Below are positions 49,901-62,600 of a DNA stretch of 64,000 nucleotides, one piece after another (the first letter of the stretch is position 1; the number at the start of each line of letters is the position of its first letter). Source of the DNA: Henricia sp. BOLD:AAB3569 (Eukaryota; Echinodermata; Asteroidea; Spinulosida; Echinasteridae); assembly GCA_037783545.1 (NCBI GenBank), contig JBBELK010000687.1:124001-188000 (forward strand). The letters are read 5' to 3'. The notes under the pieces are model-generated. The model was not told the DNA's origin and made no database searches. It saw only the letters and a program-made list of their open reading frames with translations. Position numbers and translations under genes: made by a program.

Positions 49901-50214
49901 AAAGTTTTCGACCTCCAAATTTGCCGACGTTTGGACCACACTTTGACCAAATTCCCGTCCCAAACTGGGCCGTATCTACGACAGTCCGAAGTACTGAGCA
50001 TGCGCACGAGTCAGGAGTACACCAAAGAGGTGTGTACAGACAGCCACAGGTTGCGGGAGCATCCAGGAAGCCCCAACCCCTTTTTTTCCTAAACATTGAA
50101 ATTTCTCTGCAATTTCCCGGCGAAAGTCTGTCAATTTTTTAGGACAAGTGCGCAATATAGAGTGTTAGGAGCATGCAAAATTTGAAGTTCGTCGGAAAAG
50201 TTTTCGACCTCCAA
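25943..50214 (+). repeat. Highly homogeneous block, 82 satellite units
   Basis: The block is 24,272 bp, exactly 82 x 296, with no indel. Variants I found are 37094 C>T, 40652 A>G, 42213 C>A, 42844 C>G, 43440 A>T, 43612 A>G, 45402 T>G and 49952 A>T; I may have missed some. That is roughly 0.03% divergence. This is expected of a very recent amplification or strong homogenisation, or of an assembly built from repeat consensus. No gene is present. Confidence 0.93.
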
Positions 50215-53200
50215 ATTTGCGACGTTTGGACCACACTTTGACCAAAATCCCGTCCCAAACTGGGCCGTATCTACGACAGTCCGAAGTACTGAGCATGCGC
50301 ACGAGTCAGGAGTACACCAAAGAGGTGTGTACAGACAGCCACAGGTTGCGGGAGCATCCAGGAAGCCCCAACCCCTTTTTTTCCTAAACATTGAAATTTC
50401 TCTGCAATTTCCGGCGAAAGTCTGTCAATTTTTTAGGACAAGTGCGCAATATAGAGTGTTAGGAGCATGCAAAATTTGAAGTTCGTCGGAAAAGTTTTCG
50501 ACCTCCAAATTTGCCGACGTTTGGACCACACTTTGACCAAAATCCCGTCCCAAACTGGGCCGTATCTACGACAGTCCGAAGTACTGAGCATGCGCACGAG
50601 TCAGGAGTACACCAAAGAGGTGTGTACAGACAGCCACAGGTTGCGGGAGCATCCAGGAAGCCCCAACCCCTTTTTTTCCTAAACATTGAAATTTCTCTGC
50701 AATTTCCCGGCGAAAGTCTGTCAATTTTTTAGGACAAGTGCGCAATATAGAGTGTTAGGAGCATGCAAAATTTGAAGTTCGTCGGAAAAGTTTTCGACCT
50801 CCAAATTTGCCGACGTTTGGACCACACTTTGACCAAAATCCCGTCCCAAACTGGGCCGTATCTACGACAGTCCGAAGTACTGAGCATGCGCACGAGTCAG
50901 GAGTACACCAAAGAGGTGTGTACAGACAGCCACAGGTTGCGGGAGCATCCAGGAAGCCCCAACCCCTTTTTTTCCTAAACATTGAAATTTCTCTGCAATT
51001 TCCCGGCGAAAGTCTGTCAATTTTTTAGGACAAGTGCGCAATATAGAGTGTTAGGAGCATGCAAAATTTGAAGTTCGTCGGAAAAGTTTTCGACCTCCAA
51101 ATTTGCCGACGTTTGGACCACACTTTGACCAAAATCCCGTCCCAAACTGGGCCGTATCTACGACAGTCCGAAGTACTGAGCATGCGCACGAGTCAGGAGT
51201 ACACCAAAGAGGTGTGTACAGACAGCCACAGGTTGCGGGAGCATCCAGGAAGGCCCCAACCCCTTTTTTTCCTAAACATTGAAATTTCTCTGCAATTTCC
51301 CGGCGAAAGTCTGTCAATTTTTTAGGACAAGTGCGCAATATAGAGTGTTAGGAGCATGCAAAATTTGAAGTTCGTCGGAAAAGTTTTCGACCTCCAAATT
51401 GCCGACGTTTGGACCACACTTTGACCAAAATCCCGTCCCAAACTGGGCCGTATCTACGACAGTCCGAAGTACTGAGCATGCGCACGAGTCAGGAGTACAC
51501 CAAAGAGGTGTGTACAGACAGCCACAGGTTGCGGGAGCATCCAGGAAGCCCCAACCCCTTTTTTTCCTAAACATTGAAATTTCTCTGCAATTTCCCGGCG
51601 AAAGTCTGTCAATTTTTTAGGACAAGTGCGCAATATAGAGTGTTAGGAGCATGCAAAATTTGAAGTTCGTCGGAAAAGTTTTCGACCTCCAAATTTGCCG
51701 ACGTTTGGACCACACTTTGACCAAATCCCGTCCCAAACTGGGCCGTATCTACGACAGTCCGAAGTACTGAGCATGCGCACGAGTCAGGAGTACACCAAAG
51801 AGGTGTGTACAGACAGCCACAGGTTGCGGGAGCATCCAGGAAGCCCCAACCCCTTTTTTTCCTAAACATTGAAATTTCTCTGCAATTTCCCGGCGAAAGT
51901 CTGTCAATTTTTTAGGACAAGTGCGCAATATAGAGTGTTAGGAGCATGCAAAATTTGAAGTTCGTCGGAAAAGTTTTCGACCTCCAAATTTGCCGACGTT
52001 TGGACCACACTTTGACCAAAATCCCGTCCCAAACTGGGCCGTATCTACGACAGTCCGAAGTACTGAGCATGCGCACGAGTCAGGAGTACACCAAAGAGGT
52101 GTGTACAGACAGCCACAGGTTGCGGGAGCATCCAGGAAGCCCCAACCCCTTTTTTTCCTAAACATTGAAATTTCTCTGCAATTTCCCGGCGAAAGTCTGT
52201 CAATTTTTTAGGACAAGTGCGCAATATAGAGTGTTAGGAGCATGCAAAATTTGAAGTTCGTCGGAAAAGTTTTCGACCTCCAAATTTGCCGACGTTTGGA
52301 CCACACTTTGACCAAAATCCCGTCCCAAACTGGGCCGTATCTACGACAGTCCGAAGTACTGAGCATGCGCACGAGTCAGGAGTACACCAAAGAGGTGTGT
52401 ACAGACAGCCACAGGTTGCGGGAGCATCCAGGAAGCCCCAACCCCTTTTTTTCCTAAACATTGAAATTTCTCTGCAATTTCCCGGCGAAAGTCTGTCAAT
52501 TTTTTAGGACAAGTGCGCAATATAGAGTGTTAGGAGCATGCAAAATTTGAAGTTCGTCGGAAAAGTTTTCGACCTCCAAATTTGCCGACGTTTGGACCAC
52601 ACTTTGACCAAAATCCCGTCCCAAACTGGGCCGTATCTACGACAGTCCGAAGTACTGAGCATGCGCACGAGTCAGGAGTACACCAAAGAGGTGTGTACAG
52701 ACAGCCACAGGTTGCGGGAGCATCCAGGAAGCCCCAACCCCTTTTTTTCCTAAACATTGAAATTTCTCTGCAATTTCCCGGCGAAAGTCTGTCAATTTTT
52801 TAGGACAAGTGCGCAATATAGAGTGTTAGGAGCATGCAAAATTTGAAGTTCGTCGGAAAAGTTTTCGACCTCCAAATTTGCCGACGTTTGGACCACACTT
52901 TGACCAAATCCCGTCCCAAACTGGGCCGTATCTACGACAGTCCGAAGTACTGAGCATGCGCACGAGTCAGGAGTACACCAAAGAGGTGTGTACAGACAGC
53001 CACAGGTTGCGGAGCATCCAGGAAGCCCCAACCCCTTTTTTTCCTAAACATTGAAATTTCTCTGCAATTTCCCGGCGAAAGTCTGTCAATTTTTAGGACA
53101 AGTGCGCAATATAGAGTGTTAGGAGCATGCAAAATTTGAAGTTCGTCGGAAAAGTTTTCGACCTCCAAATTTGCCGACGTTTGGACCACACTTTGACCAA

Positions 53201-56200
53201 AATCCCGTCCCAAACTGGGCCGTATCTACGACAGTCCGAAGTACTGAGCATGCGCACGAGTCAGGAGTACACCAAAGAGGTGTGTACAGACAGCCACAGG
53301 TTGCGGGAGCATCCAGGAAGCCCCAACCCCTTTTTTTCCTAAACATTGAAATTTCTCTGCAATTTCCCGGCGAAAGTCTGTCAATTTTTTAGGACAAGTG
53401 CGCAATATAGAGTGTTAGGAGCATGCAAAATTTGAAGTTCGTCGGAAAAGTTTTCGACCTCCAAATTTGCCGACGTTTGGACCACACTTTGACCAAAATC
53501 CCGTCCCAAACTGGGCCGTATCTACGACAGTCCGAAGTACTGAGCATGCGCACGAGTCAGGAGTACACCAAAGAGGTGTGTACAGACAGCCACAGGTTGC
53601 GGGAGCATCCAGGAAGCCCCAACCCCTTTTTTTCCTAAACATTGAAATTTCTCTGCAATTTCCCGGCGAAAGTCTGTCAATTTTTTAGGACAAGTGCGCA
53701 ATATAGAGTGTTAGGAGCATGCAAAATTTGAAGTTCGTCGGAAAAGTTTTCGACCTCCAAATTTGCCGACGTTTGGACCACACTTTGACCAAAATCCCGT
53801 CCCAAACTGGGCCGTATCTACGACAGTCCGAAGTACTGAGCATGCGCACGAGTCAGGAGTACACCAAAGAGGTGTGTACAGACAGCCACAGGTTGCGGGA
53901 GCATCCAGGAAGCCCCAACCCCTTTTTTTCCTAAACATTGAAATTTCTCTGCAATTTCCCGGCGAAAGTCTGTCAATTTTTTAGGACAAGTGCGCAATAT
54001 AGAGTGTTAGGAGCATGCAAAATTTGAAGTTCGTCGGAAAAGTTTTCGACCTCCAAATTTGCCGACGTTTGGACCACACTTTGACCAAAATCCCGTCCCA
54101 AACTGGGCCGTATCTACGACAGTCCGAAGTACTGAGCATGCGCACGAGTCAGGAGTACACCAAAGAGGTGTGTACAGACAGCCACAGGTTGCGGGAGCAT
54201 CCAGGAAGCCCCAACCCCTTTTTTTCCTAAACATTGAAATTTCTCTGCAATTTCCCGGCGAAAGTCTGTCAATTTTTTAGGACAAGTGCGCAATATAGAG
54301 TGTTAGGAGCATGCAAAATTTGAAGTTCGTCGGAAAAGTTTTCGACCTCCAAATTTGCCGACGTTTGGACCACACTTTGACCAAAAATCCCGTCCCAAAC
54401 TGGGCCGTATCTACGACAGTCCGAAGTACTGAGCATGCGCACGAGTCAGGAGTACACCAAAGAGGTGTGTACAGACAGCCACAGGTTGCGGGAGCATCCA
54501 GGAAGCCCCAACCCCTTTTTTTTCCTAAACATTGAAATTTCTCTGCAATTTCCCGGCGAAAGTCTGTCAATTTTTTAGGACAAGTGCGCAATATAGAGTG
54601 TTAGAGCATGCAAAATTTGAAGTTCGTCGGAAAAGTTTTCGACCTCCAAATTTGCCGACGTTTGGACCACACTTTGACCAAAATCCCGTCCCAAACTGGG
54701 CCGTATCTACGACAGTCCGAAGTACTGAGCATGCGCACGAGTCAGGAGTACACCAAAGAGGTGTGTACAGACAGCCACAGGTTGCGGGAGCATCCAGGAA
54801 GCCCCAACCCCTTTTTTTCCTAAACATTGAAATTTCTCTGCAATTTCCCGGCGAAAGTCTGTCAATTTTTTAGGACAAGTGCGCAATATAGAGTGTTAGG
54901 AGCATGCAAAATTTGAAGTTCGTCGGAAAAGTTTTCGACCTCCAAATTTGCCGACGTTTGGACCACACTTTGACCAAAATCCCGTCCCAAACTGGGCCGT
55001 ATCTACGACAGTCCGAAGTACTGAGCATGCGCACGAGTCAGGAGTACACCAAAGAGGTGTGTACAGACAGCCACAGGTTGCGGGAGCATCCAGGAAGCCC
55101 AACCCCTTTTTTTCCTAAACATTGAAATTTCTCTGCAATTTCCCGGCGAAAGTCTGTCAATTTTTTAGACAAGTGCGCAATATAGAGTGTTAGGAGCATG
55201 CAAAATTTGAAGTTCGTCGGAAAAGTTTTCGACCTCCAAATTTGCCGACGTTTGGACCACACTTTGACCAAAATCCCGTCCCAAACTGGGCCGTATCTAC
55301 GACAGTCCGAAGTACTGAGCATGCGCACGAGTCAGGAGTACACCAAAAGAGGTGTGTACAGACAGCCACAGGTTGCGGGAGCATCCAGGAAGCCCCAACC
55401 CCTTTTTTTCCTAAACATTGAAATTTCTCTGCAATTTCCCGGCGAAAGTCTGTCAATTTTTTAGGACAAGTGCGCAATATAGAGTGTTAGGAGCATGCAA
55501 AATTTGAAGTTCGTCGGAAAAGTTTCGACCTCCAAATTTGCCGACGTTTGGACCACACTTTGACCAAAATCCCGTCCCAAACTGGGCCGTATCTACGACA
55601 GTCCGAAGTACTGAGCATGCGCACGAGTCAGGAGTACACCAAAGAGGTGTGTACAGACAGCCACAGGTTGCGGGAGCATCCAGGAAGCCCCAACCCCTTT
55701 TTTTCCTAAACATTGAAATTTCTCTGCAATTTCCCGGCGAAAGTCTGTCAATTTTTTAGGACAAGTGCGCAATATAGAGTGTTAGGAGCATGCAAAATTT
55801 GAAGTTCGTCGGAAAAGTTTTCGACCTCCAAATTTGCCGACGTTTGGACCACACTTTGACCAAAATCCCGTCCCAAACTGGGCCGTATCTACGACAGTCC
55901 GAAGTACTGAGCATGCGCACGAGTCAGGAGTACACCAAAGAGGTGTGTACAGACAGCCACAGGTTGCGGGAGCATCCAGGAAGCCCCAACCCCTTTTTTT
56001 TTCCTAAACATTGAAATTTCTCTGCAATTTCCCGGCGAAAGTCTGTCAATTTTTTAGGACAAGTGCGCAATATAGAGTGTTAGGAGCATGCAAAATTTGA
56101 AGTTCGTCGGAAAAGTTTTCGACCTCCAATTTGCCGACGTTTGGACCACACTTTGACCAAAATCCCGTCCCAAACTGGGCCGTATCTACGACAGTCCGAA

Positions 56201-57290
56201 GTACTGAGCATGCGCACGAGTCAGGAGTACACCAAAGAGGTGTGTACAGACAGCCACAGGTTGCGGGAGCATCCAGGAAGCCCCAACCCCTTTTTTTCCT
56301 AAACATTGAAATTTCTCTGCAATTTCCCGGCGAAAGTCTGTCAATTTTTTAGACAAGTGCGCAATATAGAGTGTTAGGAGCATGCAAAATTTGAAGTTCG
56401 TCGGAAAAGTTTCGACCTCCAAATTTGCCGACGTTTGGACCACACTTTGACCAAATCCCGTCCCAAACTGGGCCGTATCTACGACAGTCCGAAGTACTGA
56501 GCATGCGCACGAGTCAGGAGTACACCAAAGAGGTGTGTACAGACAGCCACAGGTTGCGGGAGCATCCAGGAAGCCCCAACCCCTTTTTTTCCTAAACATT
56601 GAAATTTCTCTGCAATTTCCCGGCGAAAGTCTGTCAATTTTTTAGGACAAGTGCGCAATATAGAGTGTTAGGAGCATGCAAAATTTGAAGTTCGTCGGAA
56701 AAGTTTTCGACCTCCAAATTTGCCGACGTTTGGACCACACTTTGACCAAATCCCGTCCAAACTGGGCCGTATCTACGACAGTCCGAAGTACTGAGCATGC
56801 GCACGAGTCAGGAGTACACCAAAGAGGTGTGTACAGACAGCCACAGGTTGCGGGAGCATCCAGGAAGCCCCAACCCCTTTTTTTCCTAAACATTGAAATT
56901 TCTCTGCAATTTCCCGGCGAAAGTCTGTCAATTTTTTAGGACAAGTGCGCAATATAGAGTGTTAGGAGCATGCAAAATTTGAAGTTCGTCGGAAAAGTTT
57001 TCGACCTCCAAATTTGCCGACGTTTGGACCACACTTTGACCAAAATCCCGTCCCAAACTGGGCCGTATCTACGACAGTCCGAAGTACTGAGCATGCGCAC
57101 GAGTCAGGAGTACACCAAAGAGGTGTGTACAGACAGCCACAGGTTGCGGGAGCATCCAGGAAGCCCCAACCCCTTTTTTTCCTAAACATTGAAATTTCTC
57201 TGCAATTTCCCGGCGAAAGTCTGTCAATCAATATAGAGTGTTAGGAGCATGCAAAATTTGAAGTTCGTCGGAAAAGTTTTCGACCTCCAA
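50215..57290 (+). repeat. Indel-rich satellite block, 24 units
   Basis: About twenty-two 1-2-bp indels fall in short runs: lost C at 50220 and near 50411, gained G near 51252, lost T near 51400, lost A near 51725 and 52908, T9 near 56000, and others. I noticed no substitution. The last unit (57012-57290) is 279 bp because 17 bp are missing at 57228/57229, joining CAAT to CAAT. Many indels with no substitutions is the pattern expected of unpolished long-read sequence. Confidence 0.88.
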
Positions 57291-59362
57291 ATTTGCCGAC
57301 GTTTGGACCACACTTTGACCAAAATCCCGTCCCAAACTGGGCCGTATCTACGACAGTCCGAAGTACTGAGCATGCGCACGAGTCAGGAGTACACCAAAGA
57401 GGTGTGTACAGACAGCCACAGGTTGCGGGAGCATCCAGGAAGCCCCAACCCCTTTTTTTCCTAAACATTGAAATTTCTCTGCAATTTCCCGGCGAAAGTC
57501 TGTCAATTTTTTAGGACAAGTGCGCAATATAGAGTGTTAGGAGCATGCAAAATTTGAAGTTCGTCGGAAAAGTTTTCGACCTCCAAATTTGCCGACGTTT
57601 GGACCACACTTTGACCAAAATCCCGTCCCAAACTGGGCCGTATCTACGACAGTCCGAAGTACTGAGCATGCGCACGAGTCAGGAGTACACCAAAGAGGTG
57701 TGTACAGACAGCCACAGGTTGCGGGAGCATCCAGGAAGCCCCAACCCCTTTTTTTCCTAAACATTGAAATTTCTCTGCAATTTCCCGGCGAAAGTCTGTC
57801 AATTTTTTAGGACAAGTGCGCAATATAGAGTGTTAGGAGCATGCAAAATTTGAAGTTCGTCGGAAAAGTTTTCGACCTCCAAATTTGCCGACGTTTGGAC
57901 CACACTTTGACCAAAATCCCGTCCCAAACTGGGCCGTATCTACGACAGTCCGAAGTACTGAGCATGCGCACGAGTCAGGAGTACACCAAAGAGGTGTGTA
58001 CAGACAGCCACAGGTTGCGGGAGCATCCAGGAAGCCCCAACCCCTTTTTTTCCTAAACATTGAAATTTCTCTGCAATTTCCCGGCGAAAGTCTGTCAATT
58101 TTTTAGGACAAGTGCGCAATATAGAGTGTTAGGAGCATGCAAAATTTGAAGTTCGTCGGAAAAGTTTTCGACCTCCAAATTTGCCGACGTTTGGACCACA
58201 CTTTGACCAAAATCCCGTCCCAAACTGGGCCGTATCTACGACAGTCCGAAGTACTGAGCATGCGCACGAGTCAGGAGTACACCAAAGAGGTGTGTACAGA
58301 CAGCCACAGGTTGCGGGAGCATCCAGGAAGCCCCAACCCCTTTTTTTCCTAAACATTGAAATTTCTCTGCAATTTCCCGGCGAAAGTCTGTCAATTTTTT
58401 AGGACAAGTGCGCAATATAGAGTGTTAGGAGCATGCAAAATTTGAAGTTCGTCGGAAAAGTTTTCGACCTCCAAATTTGCCGACGTTTGGACCACACTTT
58501 GACCAAAATCCCGTCCCAAACTGGGCCGTATCTACGACAGTCCGAAGTACTGAGCATGCGCACGAGTCAGGAGTACACCAAAGAGGTGTGTACAGACAGC
58601 CACAGGTTGCGGGAGCATCCAGGAAGCCCCAACCCCTTTTTTTCCTAAACATTGAAATTTCTCTGCAATTTCCCGGCGAAAGTCTGTCAATTTTTTAGGA
58701 CAAGTGCGCAATATAGAGTGTTAGGAGCATGCAAAATTTGAAGTTCGTCGGAAAAGTTTTCGACCTCCAAATTTGCCGACGTTTGGACCACACTTTGACC
58801 AAAATCCCGTCCCAAACTGGGCCGTATCTACGACAGTCCGAAGTACTGAGCATGCGCACGAGTCAGGAGTACACCAAAGAGGTGTGTACAGACAGCCACA
58901 GGTTGCGGGAGCATCCAGGAAGCCCCAACCCCTTTTTTTCCTAAACATTGAAATTTCTCTGCAATTTCCCGGCGAAAGTCTGTCAATTTTTTAGGACAAG
59001 TGCGCAATATAGAGTGTTAGGAGCATGCAAAATTTGAAGTTCGTCGGAAAAGTTTTCGACCTCCAAATTTGCCGACGTTTGGACCACACTTTGACCAAAA
59101 TCCCGTCCCAAACTGGGCCGTATCTACGACAGTCCGAAGTACTGAGCATGCGCACGAGTCAGGAGTACACCAAAGAGGTGTGTACAGACAGCCACAGGTT
59201 GCGGGAGCATCCAGGAAGCCCCAACCCCTTTTTTTCCTAAACATTGAAATTTCTCTGCAATTTCCCGGCGAAAGTCTGTCAATTTTTTAGGACAAGTGCG
59301 CAATATAGAGTGTTAGGAGCATGCAAAATTTGAAGTTCGTCGGAAAAGTTTTCGACCTCCAA
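57291..59362 (+). repeat. Regular block, 7 satellite units
   Basis: Seven units of exactly 296 bp with no variant noticed. Confidence 0.92.
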
Positions 59363-59660
59363 ATTTGCCGACGTTTGGACCACACTTTGACCAAAATCCC
59401 GTCCCAAACTGGGCCGTATCTACGACAGTCCGAAGTACTGAGCGCATGCGCACGAGTCAGGAGTACACCAAAGAGGTGTGTACAGACAGCCACAGGTTGC
59501 GGGAGCATCCAGGAAGCCCCAACCCCTTTTTTTCCTAAACATTGAAATTTCTCTGCAATTTCCCGGCGAAAGTCTGTCAATTTTTTAGGACAAGTGCGCA
59601 ATATAGAGTGTTAGGAGCATGCAAAATTTGAAGTTCGTCGGAAAAGTTTTCGACCTCCAA
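59363..59660 (+). repeat. Satellite unit with a 2-bp insertion
   Basis: GAGCATGCGC reads GAGCGCATGCGC here, a 2-bp gain that makes the perfect 10-bp palindrome GCGCATGCGC at 59442-59451. The rest matches the consensus. Confidence 0.9.
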
Positions 59661-62600
59661 ATTTGCCGACGTTTGGACCACACTTTGACCAAAATCCCGT
59701 CCCAAACTGGGCCGTATCTACGACAGTCCGAAGTACTGAGCATGCGCACGAGTCAGGAGTACACCAAAGAGGTGTGTACAGACAGCCACAGGTTGCGGGA
59801 GCATCCAGGAAGCCCCAACCCCTTTTTTTCCTAAACATTGAAATTTCTCTGCAATTTCCCGGCGAAAGTCTGTCAATTTTTTAGGACAAGTGCGCAATAT
59901 AGAGTGTTAGGAGCATGCAAAATTTGAAGTTCGTCGGAAAAGTTTTCGACCTCCAAATTTGCCGACGTTTGGACCACACTTTGACCAAAATCCCGTCCCA
60001 AACTGGGCCGTATCTACGACAGTCCGAAGTACTGAGCATGCGCACGAGTCAGGAGTACACCAAAGAGGTGTGTACAGACAGCCACAGGTTGCGGGAGCAT
60101 CCAGGAAGCCCCAACCCCTTTTTTTCCTAAACATTGAAATTTCTCTGCAATTTCCCGGCGAAAGTCTGTCAATTTTTTAGGACAAGTGCGCAATATAGAG
60201 TGTTAGGAGCATGCAAAATTTGAAGTTCGTCGGAAAAGTTTTCGACCTCCAAATTTGCCGACGTTTGGACCACACTTTGACCAAAATCCCGTCCCAAACT
60301 GGGCCGTATCTACGACAGTCCGAAGTACTGAGCATGCGCACGAGTCAGGAGTACACCAAAGAGGTGTGTACAGACAGCCACAGGTTGCGGGAGCATCCAG
60401 GAAGCCCCAACCCCTTTTTTTCCTAAACATTGAAATTTCTCTGCAATTTCCCGGCGAAAGTCTGTCAATTTTTTAGGACAAGTGCGCAATATAGAGTGTT
60501 AGGAGCATGCAAAATTTGAAGTTCGTCGGAAAAGTTTTCGACCTCCAAATTTGCCGACGTTTGGACCACACTTTGACCAAAATCCCGTCCCAAACTGGGC
60601 CGTATCTACGACAGTCCGAAGTACTGAGCATGCGCACGAGTCAGGAGTACACCAAAGAGGTGTGTACAGACAGCCACAGGTTGCGGGAGCATCCAGGAAG
60701 CCCCAACCCCTTTTTTTCCTAAACATTGAAATTTCTCTGCAATTTCCCGGCGAAAGTCTGTCAATTTTTTAGGACAAGTGCGCAATATAGAGTGTTAGGA
60801 GCATGCAAAATTTGAAGTTCGTCGGAAAAGTTTTCGACCTCCAAATTTGCCGACGTTTGGACCACACTTTGACCAAAATCCCGTCCCAAACTGGGCCGTA
60901 TCTACGACAGTCCGAAGTACTGAGCATGCGCACGAGTCAGGAGTACACCAAAGAGGTGTGTACAGACAGCCACAGGTTGCGGGAGCATCCAGGAAGCCCC
61001 AACCCCTTTTTTTCCTAAACATTGAAATTTCTCTGCAATTTCCCGGCGAAAGTCTGTCAATTTTTTAGGACAAGTGCGCAATATAGAGTGTTAGGAGCAT
61101 GCAAAATTTGAAGTTCGTCGGAAAAGTTTTCGACCTCCAAATTTGCCGACGTTTGGACCACACTTTGACCAAAATCCCGTCCCAAACTGGGCCGTATCTA
61201 CGACAGTCCGAAGTACTGAGCATGCGCACGAGTCAGGAGTACACCAAAGAGGTGTGTACAGACAGCCACAGGTTGCGGGAGCATCCAGGAAGCCCCAACC
61301 CCTTTTTTTCCTAAACATTGAAATTTCTCTGCAATTTCCCGGCGAAAGTCTGTCAATTTTTTAGGACAAGTGCGCAATATAGAGTGTTAGGAGCATGCAA
61401 AATTTGAAGTTCGTCGGAAAAGTTTTCGACCTCCAAATTTGCCGACGTTTGGACCACACTTTGACCAAAATCCCGTCCCAAACTGGGCCGTATCTACGAC
61501 AGTCCGAAGTACTGAGCATGCGCACGAGTCAGGAGTACACCAAAGAGGTGTGTACAGACAGCCACAGGTTGCGGGAGCATCCAGGAAGCCCCAACCCCTT
61601 TTTTTCCTAAACATTGAAATTTCTCTGCAATTTCCCGGCGAAAGTCTGTCAATTTTTTAGGACAAGTGCGCAATATAGAGTGTTAGGAGCATGCAAAATT
61701 TGAAGTTCGTCGGAAAAGTTTTCGACCTCCAAATTTGCCGACGTTTGGACCACACTTTGACCAAAATCCCGTCCCAAACTGGGCCGTATCTACGACAGTC
61801 CGAAGTACTGAGCATGCGCACGAGTCAGGAGTACACCAAAGAGGTGTGTACAGACAGCCACAGGTTGCGGGAGCATCCAGGAAGCCCCAACCCCTTTTTT
61901 TCCTAAACATTGAAATTTCTCTGCAATTTCCCGGCGAAAGTCTGTCAATTTTTTAGGACAAGTGCGCAATATAGAGTGTTAGGAGCATGCAAAATTTGAA
62001 GTTCGTCGGAAAAGTTTTCGACCTCCAAATTTGCCGACGTTTGGACCACACTTTGACCAAAATCCCGTCCCAAACTGGGCCGTATCTACGACAGTCCGAA
62101 GTACTGAGCATGCGCACGAGTCAGGAGTACACCAAAGAGGTGTGTACAGACAGCCACAGGTTGCGGGAGCATCCAGGAAGCCCCAACCCCTTTTTTTCCT
62201 AAACATTGAAATTTCTCTGCAATTTCCCGGCGAAAGTCTGTCAATTTTTTAGGACAAGTGCGCAATATAGAGTGTTAGGAGCATGCAAAATTTGAAGTTC
62301 GTCGGAAAAGTTTTCGACCTCCAAATTTGCCGACGTTTGGACCACACTTTGACCAAAATCCCGTCCCAAACTGGGCCGTATCTACGACAGTCCGAAGTAC
62401 TGAGCATGCGCACGAGTCAGGAGTACACCAAAGAGGTGTGTACAGACAGCCACAGGTTGCGGGAGCATCCAGGAAGCCCCAACCCCTTTTTTTCCTAAAC
62501 ATTGAAATTTCTCTGCAATTTCCCGGCGAAAGTCTGTCAATTTTTTAGGACAAGTGCGCAATATAGAGTGTTAGGAGCATGCAAAATTTGAAGTTCGTCG

